DNA of 64,000 bases from an uncultured Poribacteria bacterium (GCA_951828515.1 OX639992.1:3760217-3824216), one strand, 5' to 3'. Numbered from the stretch's first letter, positions 36,352-45,407 are shown. Numbers and translations are program-made. The notes: generated from the sequence alone by a model not told the origin.

Positions 36352-38463
36352 ATGCAACTAACGAAAACAAAATATCTTTTCGTTTTCACGCTCTGTATAG
36401 CGTTGTTCTTGATCCTTCCACTAACGACAGCCGCACAAACGGTTAACATCCCTGACGCGAATCTGCGCGCTGCGATCTCAGAAGTACTCGGTAAAGCACC
36501 AGGGGCAGGGATTACAAGAGATGAAATGGCAACGCTAACGCGTCTTGAAGCACATGATGCGGATATTAGCGATTTGACGGGACTCGAGTTTGCGACAGAT
36601 CTGGAAGAGATAAGATGCAATAACAATTCGATTGCCGACCTGTCGCCATTGGCGAAATTGATTAGACTACGCACTATAGAATTGAGAACTAACGAGATAC
36701 GCGATTTATCACCAATCACAGAATTGCTTAATCTGGAATGGCTAATTGTTGATCATAATTTGATATCCAATCTCTCACCTATTAAGGGTTTAATCAATTT
36801 ACGCGGGTTAGGTCTTGTGGACAACTCAATATCCGACCTATCTCCTATTGCTGGTTTAATAAAACTTGAGAGGATATGGATGCACGAGAACCCGCCAATA
36901 GATATTTCACCGCTCTCCGGGTTAACAAGCCTAACAGGCATTCACACTTGGGGCACCCCTATTGTCTCAGGACTCTCTTCCTTAGCGGAATTACCAAAAT
37001 TGCAAGTCATAGATATTTGTGGCGGAGAAATATCGGATATTTCTCCCTTAGCGAATTTAACGGATTTGAAGGAACTCTACTTGGTCGGTAATGAGATATC
37101 GGACGTATCACCCTTGGCGGGGTTAAGTGGTTTGACTCGTTTGAGTCTTGCAGAGAATGAGATATCGGATGTATCGCCACTCGCCGGGTTAACCAACTTG
37201 ACATGGTTAGGACTCAACCACAATAAAGTATCGGATCTATCGCCTTTAGAAGGATTATCTATTCCTATCGTTCACCACAACACCCGTGCATTCCCACCCG
37301 GCGGTCGAAAAATAGAGGGACCTTGGTTGTGGGTACTCGTACCGGGGGACAGGGTCGGCAACACAGACTGGCTCGCACAAGTCAGTAACGGGGCATCAAC
37401 AGAACAGGAAGTTGCCACTGCCGGTGCCTCGGAGGGAAAACTGGTTGGAAAAAATGAATGGACTGCCGACAACATTGCTCCTGTCGGGCATAATAACATC
37501 GGTGAAATGCTGAAACGCCAAGGTGTCGGAAACAATGGGATCGCCTACGGTTCTGCTACCTTAGAGTCACCGCGGGAACAGGAAACAAGGATGTTCATCG
37601 CTCATCGTGATGGAGTCAAAGTATGGATTAACGGCGAACTCATTCACCAAAAACGTGATGGACATTGGGGTGAAGGTTACCACAAGTTTTTTCCTGTCAC
37701 TCTAAATGCGGGTACAAATGTTTTGTTAGTCGCGCTCGACAACCATCACGCTAACGAATGGAAAGGGTTTTTTGGATTTGACGTTGACACTGAATACACG
37801 GTGAACCGACCGATTTCCCGAACTGCATCAAAAACTCCAGCCTATGATGTGAACAAAGATGGACAAATCAGCATTCTGGATCTGATTCTGGTGGGGCAAG
37901 ATTTCGGAAAAGCCAAATCCACCAACGCGCGAACGGACGTGAACGGCGATGGAAAGCGTAATATTTCAGACCTCGTTCTTGTCGCACAACACCTTGGTGA
38001 AATAACCGGAATTCCGGGCGCGCCTTCTGCACTTGTAATAAGTAGTATGGGATTAGACCCACCGATGATACGGGGATGGATAACACAAGCGCAAATTGAA
38101 AATGATGGTTCGCTTGTTTTCCAACAAGGCATCGCGAATCTCGAACGTCTTTTAGCATTGATGACTCCGCGTGAAGCACAACTGCTTGCTAACTATCCAA
38201 ACCCGTTCAATCCAGAGACATGGATACCGTATCAGCTGTCTGAATCCACCGAAGTTACAGTGCGTATCTATACGGTGAATGGTGCCTTGGTTCGGACGTT
38301 GCCTCTGGGGCATCAACCGGCAGGCATCTACCAGTCACGGAGTCGTGCGGCGTATTGGGATGGCAAGAATCAACTCGGTGAATCTGTGGCAAGTGATGTC
38401 TATTTCTATACGCTAACCGCTGGTGATTTCACGGGAACGCGAAAAATGTTGATAATGAAGTAA
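36352..38463 (+). CDS. secreted LRR-dockerin protein with sorting domain (pair 2, short)
   Basis: 703 residues and the same domain order as the gene at 29303: signal peptide (FVFTLCIALFLILPLTTAAQ), IPDANLRAAISEVLGK cap, about eleven LRRs, the GPWLWVLVP beta-sandwich region, dockerin loops DVNKDGQISILDL and DVNGDGKRNISDL, then NYPNPFNPETWIPYQL and a TRKMLIMK end. It has fewer LRRs than its paralogue. The DNA coding the sorting domain is locally almost identical to that of 29303, while the LRRs differ, which suggests gene conversion or constraint. Ribosome binding site AAAAGGAG; 56 bp after the previous gene. Confidence 0.93.
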   Translation: MQLTKTKYLFVFTLCIALFLILPLTTAAQTVNIPDANLRAAISEVLGKAPGAGITRDEMATLTRLEAHDADISDLTGLEFATDLEEIRCNNNSIADLSPLAKLIRLRTIELRTNEIRDLSPITELLNLEWLIVDHNLISNLSPIKGLINLRGLGLVDNSISDLSPIAGLIKLERIWMHENPPIDISPLSGLTSLTGIHTWGTPIVSGLSSLAELPKLQVIDICGGEISDISPLANLTDLKELYLVGNEISDVSPLAGLSGLTRLSLAENEISDVSPLAGLTNLTWLGLNHNKVSDLSPLEGLSIPIVHHNTRAFPPGGRKIEGPWLWVLVPGDRVGNTDWLAQVSNGASTEQEVATAGASEGKLVGKNEWTADNIAPVGHNNIGEMLKRQGVGNNGIAYGSATLESPREQETRMFIAHRDGVKVWINGELIHQKRDGHWGEGYHKFFPVTLNAGTNVLLVALDNHHANEWKGFFGFDVDTEYTVNRPISRTASKTPAYDVNKDGQISILDLILVGQDFGKAKSTNARTDVNGDGKRNISDLVLVAQHLGEITGIPGAPSALVISSMGLDPPMIRGWITQAQIENDGSLVFQQGIANLERLLALMTPREAQLLANYPNPFNPETWIPYQLSESTEVTVRIYTVNGALVRTLPLGHQPAGIYQSRSRAAYWDGKNQLGESVASDVYFYTLTAGDFTGTRKMLIMK

Positions 38464-38517
38464 GAAGGGAGTCGCGATTCGCAGATCGCTCCTATCAAGT
38501 TTAAGAGGAAAACGCAC

Positions 38518-41500
38518 ATGACAAATTGGAAGAACTTCATCAAAATAAGTTTTCTATTAATATTCATCTTAGGATGTCAGATTGCTGAAGCACAACAGAA
38601 CCTCGGACAAGAGGCGTATCTTATCTTTGAACAAAGTTGCCTTGACTGCCACGGACCCCACGGATCCTTCACCGAACAATTCGTCATTGAATCCGCAGCA
38701 CAATTGGTTGCCACCGGCGCAGTTGTACGAGGAAAACCTATTGATTCCAAACTCTATCGGCGACTGCTTGAAAAGGACCCAGCGAAACGGATGCCGTTGG
38801 GCAGATCTCAGTTGCCACCCGCAGCGATTCTGAAGATTGGCGAGTGGATTCAAAAAGGCGCGCCGAATTGGGAAACCGACAGCGATGTTGACTTCATTCC
38901 CATGGACGCAATGTTTAACACTATCAAGAGGCATATCGAATCCCTACCGAGGTTTGATCGTGCCTCCGCCCGCTACTTTACGACGACGCATCTCTATAAC
39001 GCTGGTGAAAGTCAAGAAACACTTCGTGCCTATCAGCTTGCGCTTTCAAAACTCGTCAACAGTCTTTCTTGGGGATCCGAAATCGTCAAACCCATTCCCA
39101 TTGACCCCAGAAAAACTATTTTCTATATCGACCTACGCCGCTACGAGTGGGATGTCAGAAACGATGCGTGGACACAGATTGAACAGGAGTATCCCTATAG
39201 CATTGAATTTGATTCGGAAACACAGGCAGGTCTATCTTCAACACTGACATTCCTACGGCAAGAGATGGATTGCGATGTGCCGTTTGTTCACGCTGATTGG
39301 TTCCTTGCAACTGCGTCACTGCCACCGCTCTACCACGATATTCTGGATCTTCCAGAAGCAGATAGCGAACTGGAGAGAGACTTGGGGATAGATGTCACAA
39401 GAAATCTCCAAAGCGCGCCTGGGGTTCGCGTCTGGCGTGCGGGTCTCAACAATTCGGGGGTCTCAAAAAATAACCGAGTTGTCGAACGCCATCAATCTCA
39501 ACACGGTGCGTATTGGAAAAGTTACGATTTTGCCGGAAATGTCGGTGTGCAGAATATCTTTGACCATCCACTCACGTTTAGACACGACGGCGGTGAGATA
39601 GTATTCAATCTCCCTAACGGGTTGCAGGCATACTATATCTCCGACGCGTCGGGGAGCCGCATTGATGCGGCACCGACAAACATCGTTTCCAACCCCGATG
39701 AGAGAGATGGCATCGTGCGGAACGGCATCTCTTGTATCGGCTGCCATACAGAAGGAATGAAGACATTTGAAGATGGGGTGCGTGAGGTTATCGCAAAAGC
39801 ACCAGACAGTCCTGTGAAAGTGCAGGCATTGCGTTTGTATGTAGAGAAAGCAAAAATGGACGAACTCCTGAACGAAGATACACAAACTTACAGACGCGCC
39901 CTTGAAGCGACAGGGGGTGTTTTTGGTGGGATTGAACCGGTGTATCGGTTCTATAAGGCATTTGAAGGACCCGTGGATGCGGCACATGCGGCCGCAGTTG
40001 TAGGTTTAGAGACGGAGGTGTTCATTGCAAAGATTCGCGAGAATCCAAGTTTACAACGTCTGGGTTTACGGACCTTGGGGAGCGCTAGCGGTAACGTCAA
40101 ACGCGATGCGTGGACATCTAACTTTGCTGCAGTGATTGCTGCTATTTATTGGGACGACACTGGAAAGACCGAAGATGATGATGAGATAGACGACGGTTTG
40201 GTTCACATTCCTGACGTAAACCTCCGATCTGCCATTGAAGCGGCACTCGGCGAACCCGCTGGTGCATTGATTACAGCGGCGGATATGGAGAGACTGGAGT
40301 CCCTTATTGCGGATGACGCTGGTATTAGCAATTTAAGAGGACTTGAGGCTGCGACAAATCTGCAACGGATAGAACTTCGTCATAATGCGATATCCGATTT
40401 ATCGCCGGTTGCGGGGTTAACACGACTGAATAATATCAAGCTACGCGGTAACAGAATAACTGATGTATCGCCGCTTGCGGGTCTAACCATGGACTGGTTG
40501 GGGCTTGAGGAGAATGAGATAACTGATCTATCCCCACTGAAGGAGTTAAGAAAATTAAATGGAATAGGGATTGAGGGAAACCCGGTGTCCGATGTGTCGC
40601 CACTTGCGAGTCTCAGGAGTTTAGAAGGTATAAGAGCTTGGAATACCGCGATATCAGACTTCTCTCCCTTGGCAAATTCTTCGAGGCTCCGATGGTTAGA
40701 ATTTAGCGGCAATAGATCAATGTCAAAACTCACGTCTCTGAGGGGTTTGAAAACACTCAGACGATTGGAAATCAACCATTGTGGTATTTCGGATATATCG
40801 GGATTGGCACAGTTAACACAACTGACATCGTTAACATTGTATGATAACTTGATATCGGATGTATCGCTGTTGAAAAATTTAAAAGGGTTGACCCATTTAA
40901 ATCTGAGTGACAATGTCATATCGGATGTATCACCCCTTTCAGGACTCAGTAAATTGGAAACGTTAATCCTTCAGAATAATGTGATCGCCGATATCTCGCC
41001 CTTAGAAAAGTTGCCCAATAAAACATCTATCTCCTTGGCTAACAATCCAGGATTTCCGCGCGGCGGTCCGAAAATAACAGGCCCATGGTTATGGGTCCTG
41101 ATGCGAGGAGCACAGTTTGACACTTTCCGTAACACAGATTTACTTGCACAGGCAAGTGGTGGTGATGTAACGGAGCGGGAGATTGCTACCAATGGTGCAG
41201 CGGCCGGGGAATCCGTTGGTGATAGCGTCTGGACATCCCACACAGTCTCCCCGGATGCAGATAACATCAACCGCCTCTTGAGAGATCTCAGTATATCAAA
41301 AGATGGCAACCCCGAGCATGTGATTTATGGTTCAGTCACCTTGGATTCACCGCGTGAGCAGAACACAAAAATGTTTGCTGGGAGTGATAATAACCACAAA
41401 ATTTGGCTCAATGGAGGATTAGTTAAGGAGAAACTGGGTGAAGGGTGGGCGCATGATTATGAACAGTTCTTCCCAGTCACACTTAAACAGGGAAGAAATG

Positions 41501-43077
41501 TGTTGTTAGTTGCTATTCATTATTGGGGCGGTGGGTGGGCCGGTCATTTCGGGTTCGCGCCTGATGCCGAATATACGGTGTTGTCCCCAGATGAGAGATT
41601 CTCCTTATCCACGCAAGCAGCACAAATCGGGATTAACAAGGCGTTCACCCTCCAGTTGAAGACAAACAATATCACTGACTTAGCGGGCTGGCAAGCCGAT
41701 CTTGTATTTGACCCAGATGTGCTTAAGGCAAACAGCGTGACTGAAGGCAACTTCCTAAAGCAGAAAGGTGGACGCACCCACTTTCGCAAAGGCACGATTG
41801 ATAATCAAAAGGGTAAAATCGCTGGTATAAGTTCGACGCGGATCTCCCAAGGCGGCGTAGACGGTGAAGGGGCACTGCTGTCAGTCACATTCACGACGAA
41901 GGCTGTCGGAGAAACACGAGTAGCACTGCGTAGGTTTCAGGCAGGTTCCAGTGCCGGCGAGGTAATTCCCGCCCGCCCTTCTGAAATAATCATTGCCGTT
42001 GGAACACAGTCTACCTCGGATGTGAGTGATGTTGGGTTTGTCCTTTCCACGGATGCAACGTCTGTCCGTTCTGGCGATCCCTTCACCCTTCGTCTCAGCG
42101 CAGAAAAGGTTGCCGATTTAGCAGGTTGGCAAACCGATATTGCGTTTGACTCGGAGGCGCTTGAAGCGGTTGAGGTAAACGAAGGCGATTTTCTGAAAAA
42201 AGGAGGCGAAGGCACCTTCTTTTTGAGAGGAACAATTGATAACGCAGCAGGTAAAATCACCAGCATCAGTTCCGCGCGACTCAGTGGTGGTGTCAATGGC
42301 ACAGGCACATTGTTATCGGTCACATTCACAGCAAAGACTACCGGGGAAACACGAATAACGCTCAGCAATCTCCATGCTGGAGACAGCAGCACTGAGGCGA
42401 TCCTTTTAGACGCGCCCGAAATTGTCATCATGATTGGAGACAGAGCATTTCCTGCTTGGGATGTAAATCAGGATGGTCAAGTGAACGTTCTGGATCTAAT
42501 TGGGGTTGCACAACACTTAGGCAACGACGCATCCGTGAACTCCCAAGCCGACGTAAACGGCGACGGTACTATTAACGTCTTAGACCTGATCACTGTGGCG
42601 CAACACTTAGGTGAGTCAACAACTTCAGCGTCTCCTATTATCGTTGCGATGGATAACATAGAGGGCTTGGATGCTACGATGATACAGACATGGATAGAAC
42701 GTGCGCAGGTTGAAAATGATGGCTCCATTGCCTTCCGGCAGGCGATTGCCAACCTTGAGCAACTTTTAGCGTTATTTGTCCCAGAGGAAACGGTTTTACT
42801 TCACAACTACCCGAATCCCTTTAACCCAGAGACATGGATACCGTACCACCTTGCGGGACCTGCGGAAGTCACGTTCCGTATCTATGCTGCGAGTGGTGTT
42901 TTAGTTCGGACGTTGGCATTGGGGTATCAACCCGCAGGCATCTATGAGTATCGGAGTCGTGCGGCGTATTGGGATGGTAAGAATGAACTCGGTGAGTCTG
43001 TGGCGAGTGGTATCTATTTTTATACCCTAACCGCAGGTGATTTCGCTGCCACGCGCAAGATGTTGATAATGAAGTAA
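38518..43077 (+). CDS. giant dihaem-cytochrome / LRR / double-cohesin / dockerin surface protein (pair 2, long)
   Basis: 1519 residues, paralogue of the gene at 31637 with the same order: export signal, CLDCH (41-45), second haem motif CIGCH (406-410), LRRs, GPWLWVLM beta-sandwich region, two cohesin-like domains (DLAGWQADLVFDP and DLAGWQTDIAFDS), dockerin (DVNQDGQVNVLDL, DVNGDGTINVLDL) and the sorting domain ending TRKMLIMK. Unlike its twin, the signal has a lipobox-like ILGCQ (Cys 20 where the twin has Tyr), so it might be lipidated at the N-terminus. Its last kilobase includes a 350-bp tract almost identical to the twin. Last gene of the four-gene run. Confidence 0.92.
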   Translation: MTNWKNFIKISFLLIFILGCQIAEAQQNLGQEAYLIFEQSCLDCHGPHGSFTEQFVIESAAQLVATGAVVRGKPIDSKLYRRLLEKDPAKRMPLGRSQLPPAAILKIGEWIQKGAPNWETDSDVDFIPMDAMFNTIKRHIESLPRFDRASARYFTTTHLYNAGESQETLRAYQLALSKLVNSLSWGSEIVKPIPIDPRKTIFYIDLRRYEWDVRNDAWTQIEQEYPYSIEFDSETQAGLSSTLTFLRQEMDCDVPFVHADWFLATASLPPLYHDILDLPEADSELERDLGIDVTRNLQSAPGVRVWRAGLNNSGVSKNNRVVERHQSQHGAYWKSYDFAGNVGVQNIFDHPLTFRHDGGEIVFNLPNGLQAYYISDASGSRIDAAPTNIVSNPDERDGIVRNGISCIGCHTEGMKTFEDGVREVIAKAPDSPVKVQALRLYVEKAKMDELLNEDTQTYRRALEATGGVFGGIEPVYRFYKAFEGPVDAAHAAAVVGLETEVFIAKIRENPSLQRLGLRTLGSASGNVKRDAWTSNFAAVIAAIYWDDTGKTEDDDEIDDGLVHIPDVNLRSAIEAALGEPAGALITAADMERLESLIADDAGISNLRGLEAATNLQRIELRHNAISDLSPVAGLTRLNNIKLRGNRITDVSPLAGLTMDWLGLEENEITDLSPLKELRKLNGIGIEGNPVSDVSPLASLRSLEGIRAWNTAISDFSPLANSSRLRWLEFSGNRSMSKLTSLRGLKTLRRLEINHCGISDISGLAQLTQLTSLTLYDNLISDVSLLKNLKGLTHLNLSDNVISDVSPLSGLSKLETLILQNNVIADISPLEKLPNKTSISLANNPGFPRGGPKITGPWLWVLMRGAQFDTFRNTDLLAQASGGDVTEREIATNGAAAGESVGDSVWTSHTVSPDADNINRLLRDLSISKDGNPEHVIYGSVTLDSPREQNTKMFAGSDNNHKIWLNGGLVKEKLGEGWAHDYEQFFPVTLKQGRNVLLVAIHYWGGGWAGHFGFAPDAEYTVLSPDERFSLSTQAAQIGINKAFTLQLKTNNITDLAGWQADLVFDPDVLKANSVTEGNFLKQKGGRTHFRKGTIDNQKGKIAGISSTRISQGGVDGEGALLSVTFTTKAVGETRVALRRFQAGSSAGEVIPARPSEIIIAVGTQSTSDVSDVGFVLSTDATSVRSGDPFTLRLSAEKVADLAGWQTDIAFDSEALEAVEVNEGDFLKKGGEGTFFLRGTIDNAAGKITSISSARLSGGVNGTGTLLSVTFTAKTTGETRITLSNLHAGDSSTEAILLDAPEIVIMIGDRAFPAWDVNQDGQVNVLDLIGVAQHLGNDASVNSQADVNGDGTINVLDLITVAQHLGESTTSASPIIVAMDNIEGLDATMIQTWIERAQVENDGSIAFRQAIANLEQLLALFVPEETVLLHNYPNPFNPETWIPYHLAGPAEVTFRIYAASGVLVRTLALGYQPAGIYEYRSRAAYWDGKNELGESVASGIYFYTLTAGDFAATRKMLIMK

Positions 43078-43079
43078 CG

Positions 43080-43165
43080 AATGGGTATCAGCGAAATGGT
43101 TATCGGTTACAAACCTCTCTTTAACCGACAACCGAAGACTGACAACTGAAAACTATTCTGTTGAC
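43080..43165. repeat. R2 repeat copy (short)
   Basis: GGTTATCGGTTACAAACCTCTCTTTAACCGACAACCGAAGACTGACAACTGAAAACT, here given only in outline: left arm near 43098, right arm 43123-43155. It lies in the gap between convergent genes. Confidence 0.55.
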
Positions 43166-43167
43166 TG

Positions 43168-43545
43168 CTATTTCGCCGATGGCTGATTGCTATAAAAGCC
43201 GAGAAAAGTGATGTCTCGTAAGCCTCGGAAAAGTCTTCGCCGCACTTTGAAACGGCTTTTTGCCCAACCGTCGATGTATTTCACGGCATCACGTGGGACG
43301 AGCTGCGTGAAACGGCACGGCTTCCCGATGAATAGCGATGGACCCCATTGAAATAAATGGAGTCCAAAACGGAGTTGTCTTTGCAATGTTTTGGGTAGTT
43401 GCTGGACAAAAGCGTCAATCACAATAACTGGCGTATCCAGTGCGGTATCGGTTGAAACTCCCACCATATATGCGCATACCGATTTCAGGATATCGTGTTC
43501 AACTTGGGTGAAAAAGTAAGTGGCTTTTGGAGTCGTTCTAAACAT
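43168..43545 (-). CDS. small protein resembling gluconate 2-dehydrogenase subunit 3 / GMC-oxidoreductase N-terminal module
   Basis: 125 residues. The pattern FFTQVEHDILKSVCAYMVG, IDAFVQQLPKTLQRQLRFGLHLFQW, PRDAVKYIDGW, FRGLRDITFLGFYS resembles the helical small subunit that accompanies membrane GMC dehydrogenases. No twin-arginine signal or large subunit is seen here, so the assignment is tentative. The start codon follows the R1 ribosome binding site (AAGGTAAATTAAAAAACTG) directly. The next gene upstream (TIM barrel) is 232 bp away, behind a cluster of repeats. Confidence 0.7.
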   Translation of the reverse strand: MFRTTPKATYFFTQVEHDILKSVCAYMVGVSTDTALDTPVIVIDAFVQQLPKTLQRQLRFGLHLFQWGPSLFIGKPCRFTQLVPRDAVKYIDGWAKSRFKVRRRLFRGLRDITFLGFYSNQPSAK

Positions 43546-43547
43546 CA

Positions 43548-43645
43548 GTTTTTTAATTTACCTTGCGGAGAAACAACGTGCATCTGAACTATCAAGTGTG
43601 CTCCTTTACATCCGCACTCCATTACATTACGTGCTAACGTTTTTG
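43548..43645 (-). repeat. R1 element, copy F
   Basis: Minus-strand R1. Hairpin at 43614-43634 (GCAC, loop GTAATGTAATGGA, GTGC), then ACGTTGTTTCT and CCGCAAGGTAAATTAAAA to the start of the small gene. Confidence 0.85.
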
Positions 43646-43655
43646 ATATGATACC

Positions 43656-43716
43656 GCTGGCGAGGTTTGAAACCTCATCCATTGTCAAGGTCCAAGTAAT
43701 CATGGGCTTCACTATA
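43656..43716 (+). mobile_element. truncated M-family MITE, copy 4
   Basis: From GCTGGCGAGGTTTGAAACCT to CATGGGCTTCACTATA; matches the right half of copy 2. It is sandwiched between two outward-facing R1 copies. Confidence 0.65.
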
Positions 43717-43815
43717 AACCAAAACCGTAGCCTGCAACAACGGCGCAGGCGACTCTTGGGGAAGGGACGTTGAAGTCTCAACCTACGTCGTTTACCCGCA
43801 AGGTAAAATTAAAAC
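43717..43815 (+). repeat. R1 element, copy G (not upstream of a gene)
   Basis: Plus-strand R1 with the GCCTGC hairpin at 43730-43750 and 3' end ACGTCGTTTACCCGCAAGG then TAAAATTAAAAC. It points into the 3' end of the minus-strand TIM-barrel gene; its complement encodes that protein's last residues (LCFNFTLRVNDVG). Confidence 0.85.
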
Positions 43816-44698
43816 ATAAATCTCGTGCTTCTATCACAGGTTCTGCTTCGCACGGACGAATTTCCAACACCTTCAAGACCTCTGATGGAATCTGCTCGAA
43901 GAGTTCGTCCCACTCTAAGTCTCCAGTTCCGGGTGGATGATACGCCTCAAGCCCTTGCAGGTCGTGGAGATTCACACCGACGAGGTATTCTGCGTACTGC
44001 TCAAGCCACCTATCTGCCCAGCACACACCGAGTTTTTCCTGCAACGCGGCGTGTCCTATGTCGTGCCAATAACGCATTGGACTACCATAAAACTCCTCAA
44101 AAAACAGCCCAACCTCATCAAAATTCGGGATTTGGTAATAGTGTGGACGATTCTCAATAGCGATACAGAGTTCCATCTTCAGAGCGGACTCGTTGAGTTC
44201 ATCGAGGCTCCGTAACACTGCGTCTTGGTGTCTTGTCTCCTTACGTTTCCGCCACTCTGTAGCTTCGGTCACTTTTTGATCGAAGGCTTCAAACTCACGC
44301 TCCCCATAATTGTATAAGTCTCTCATCAAATAGGACCTGTCATAGGTGTCAACTTTGCCGAGGTGAAGGACTACAATTGGTACCTCCAATTCAACAGCGA
44401 GTTCCATAGTTTGGACGGTGCGACGGACAGCCTCCAGTCGTTCGTCTGTATTGAGACTCGAAAGTGAAATCTTGTCTGGCTCCGCCTCAGTTTGCGATGT
44501 TCCGGGGAGGATAGGACAGAAATTGTGGATTGAACAGGGCGGATTTTCGCGGAGATAGGGCTTGAGTTGCTCTACCTGATCCGGTGTAAGATGTCTGCTG
44601 AGTTCGAGTGTTTCAAAGCCGAGGTCTTGAAGCTCATCGAACAGTACAGCACCATCCTGTTGTTTCAAAGCGTTCCACATTGTTGAAATTGCTAACAT
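43778..44698 (-). CDS. sugar phosphate isomerase/epimerase-like TIM barrel
   Basis: 306 residues, AP-endonuclease-2-type TIM barrel (xylose-isomerase-like). Seen are LAISTMWNAL, LGFETLELSRHLTPDQ, CSIHNFCPI, VVLHLGKVD, LCIAIENRPHYYQIP (Glu ligand), YWHDIGHAALQE (Asp/His ligands), VGVNLHDLQG and VLEIRP. These carry the usual metal-binding Glu-Asp-His-Glu set. The substrate is unknown. The last 13 residues are coded by an R1 element in antisense and are unlikely to belong to the ancestral protein. An R2 copy lies upstream. It may be transcribed independently. Confidence 0.87.
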   Translation of the reverse strand: MLAISTMWNALKQQDGAVLFDELQDLGFETLELSRHLTPDQVEQLKPYLRENPPCSIHNFCPILPGTSQTEAEPDKISLSSLNTDERLEAVRRTVQTMELAVELEVPIVVLHLGKVDTYDRSYLMRDLYNYGEREFEAFDQKVTEATEWRKRKETRHQDAVLRSLDELNESALKMELCIAIENRPHYYQIPNFDEVGLFFEEFYGSPMRYWHDIGHAALQEKLGVCWADRWLEQYAEYLVGVNLHDLQGLEAYHPPGTGDLEWDELFEQIPSEVLKVLEIRPCEAEPVIEARDLCFNFTLRVNDVG

Positions 44699-44700
44699 TT

Positions 44701-44818
44701 TTTATGGCTTTCAGCAATCGGTTATCGGAACCATCGGAAATCTTCGGTTAAGAGGTTGTCGTTTAACAAGACCCTCTTGCTGACTGCCGACGGCTGACTG
44801 CCGACGGCAGTATGATTA
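44701..44818. repeat. R2 repeat copy, also coding the PurN tail
   Basis: GCAATCGGTTATCGGAACC at the left and GCTGACTGCCGACGGCTGAC at the right, with core TCTTCGGTTAAGAGGTTGTC and GTTTAACAAGACCCTCTT. The right arm encodes the last residues of PurN on the minus strand. Confidence 0.75.
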
Positions 44819-45407
44819 CTTTTCGTCCTTCAATTTTCAGCCTACCCTGCGCGTACCATTTAATCACTTCAGGGTAGAGTTTATGCTCCTCAACCTGAAT
44901 CCTGTTGTGTAAACTTTCCTCGTCGTCTGTGTCCAAAACAGGGACAGCCGACTGTGCGATGATGGGACCCGAATCTACATCCTCATCGACAAAATGAACC
45001 GTGACACCCGCAATTTTCACACCGTATGCCAATGTATCAGCGACGGGATGCGCGCCCGGAAATGCTGGTAGAAGCGTTGGATGGACATTGATAATCCTGT
45101 TTCGGTACTGTCGCACAAAGGGAGGTTGAAATAACTTCATAAAGCCCGCAAGGACAACTAATTCAACAGCATAATGTTCGACAAGCCTTGAAATTTCTGC
45201 GTCAAAATCGAGGCGACTTTCATAATCCTTCGTTCTGATGACGTGTGTCGGTATACCAGCACGCTTCGCCCGTGTAAGTGCGTAAACTTTGCGCCGATCA
45301 CTGAGGACAACTGCGATGTCGATACCGCTCGTTTCATCTTGATGTAACTGCTCAATCAGGGTTTGTAGGTTGGTTCCACTCCCTGAAACGAGGACTGCGA
45401 TTCTCAA
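44763..45407 (-). CDS. purN: phosphoribosylglycinamide formyltransferase
   Basis: Transfers formyl from 10-formyl-THF to glycinamide ribonucleotide in purine synthesis. About 214 residues. Motifs: RIAVLVSGSGTNLQTLIE at the N-terminus (phosphate loop), LVVLAGFMKLF, RIINVHPTLLPAFPGAHP (catalytic Asn-His), and VHFVDEDVDSGPIIAQ with the catalytic Asp. The start is a TTG at 45407 with AAAGGA 6 nt upstream and 10 nt between it and the previous stop; a longer frame to 45473 would overlap the VWA gene. The C-terminal SAVSRRQSARGSC comes from an R2 repeat. It is the last gene of the sigma/anti-sigma/VWA run. Confidence 0.93.
   Translation of the reverse strand: MRIAVLVSGSGTNLQTLIEQLHQDETSGIDIAVVLSDRRKVYALTRAKRAGIPTHVIRTKDYESRLDFDAEISRLVEHYAVELVVLAGFMKLFQPPFVRQYRNRIINVHPTLLPAFPGAHPVADTLAYGVKIAGVTVHFVDEDVDSGPIIAQSAVPVLDTDDEESLHNRIQVEEHKLYPEVIKWYAQGRLKIEGRKVIILPSAVSRRQSARGSC

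Noticed and set aside
43545-43781. 78-residue minus-strand frame between two genes
   Set aside because: Made entirely of R1 and MITE sequence; contains only repeat translations such as EVSNLAS.
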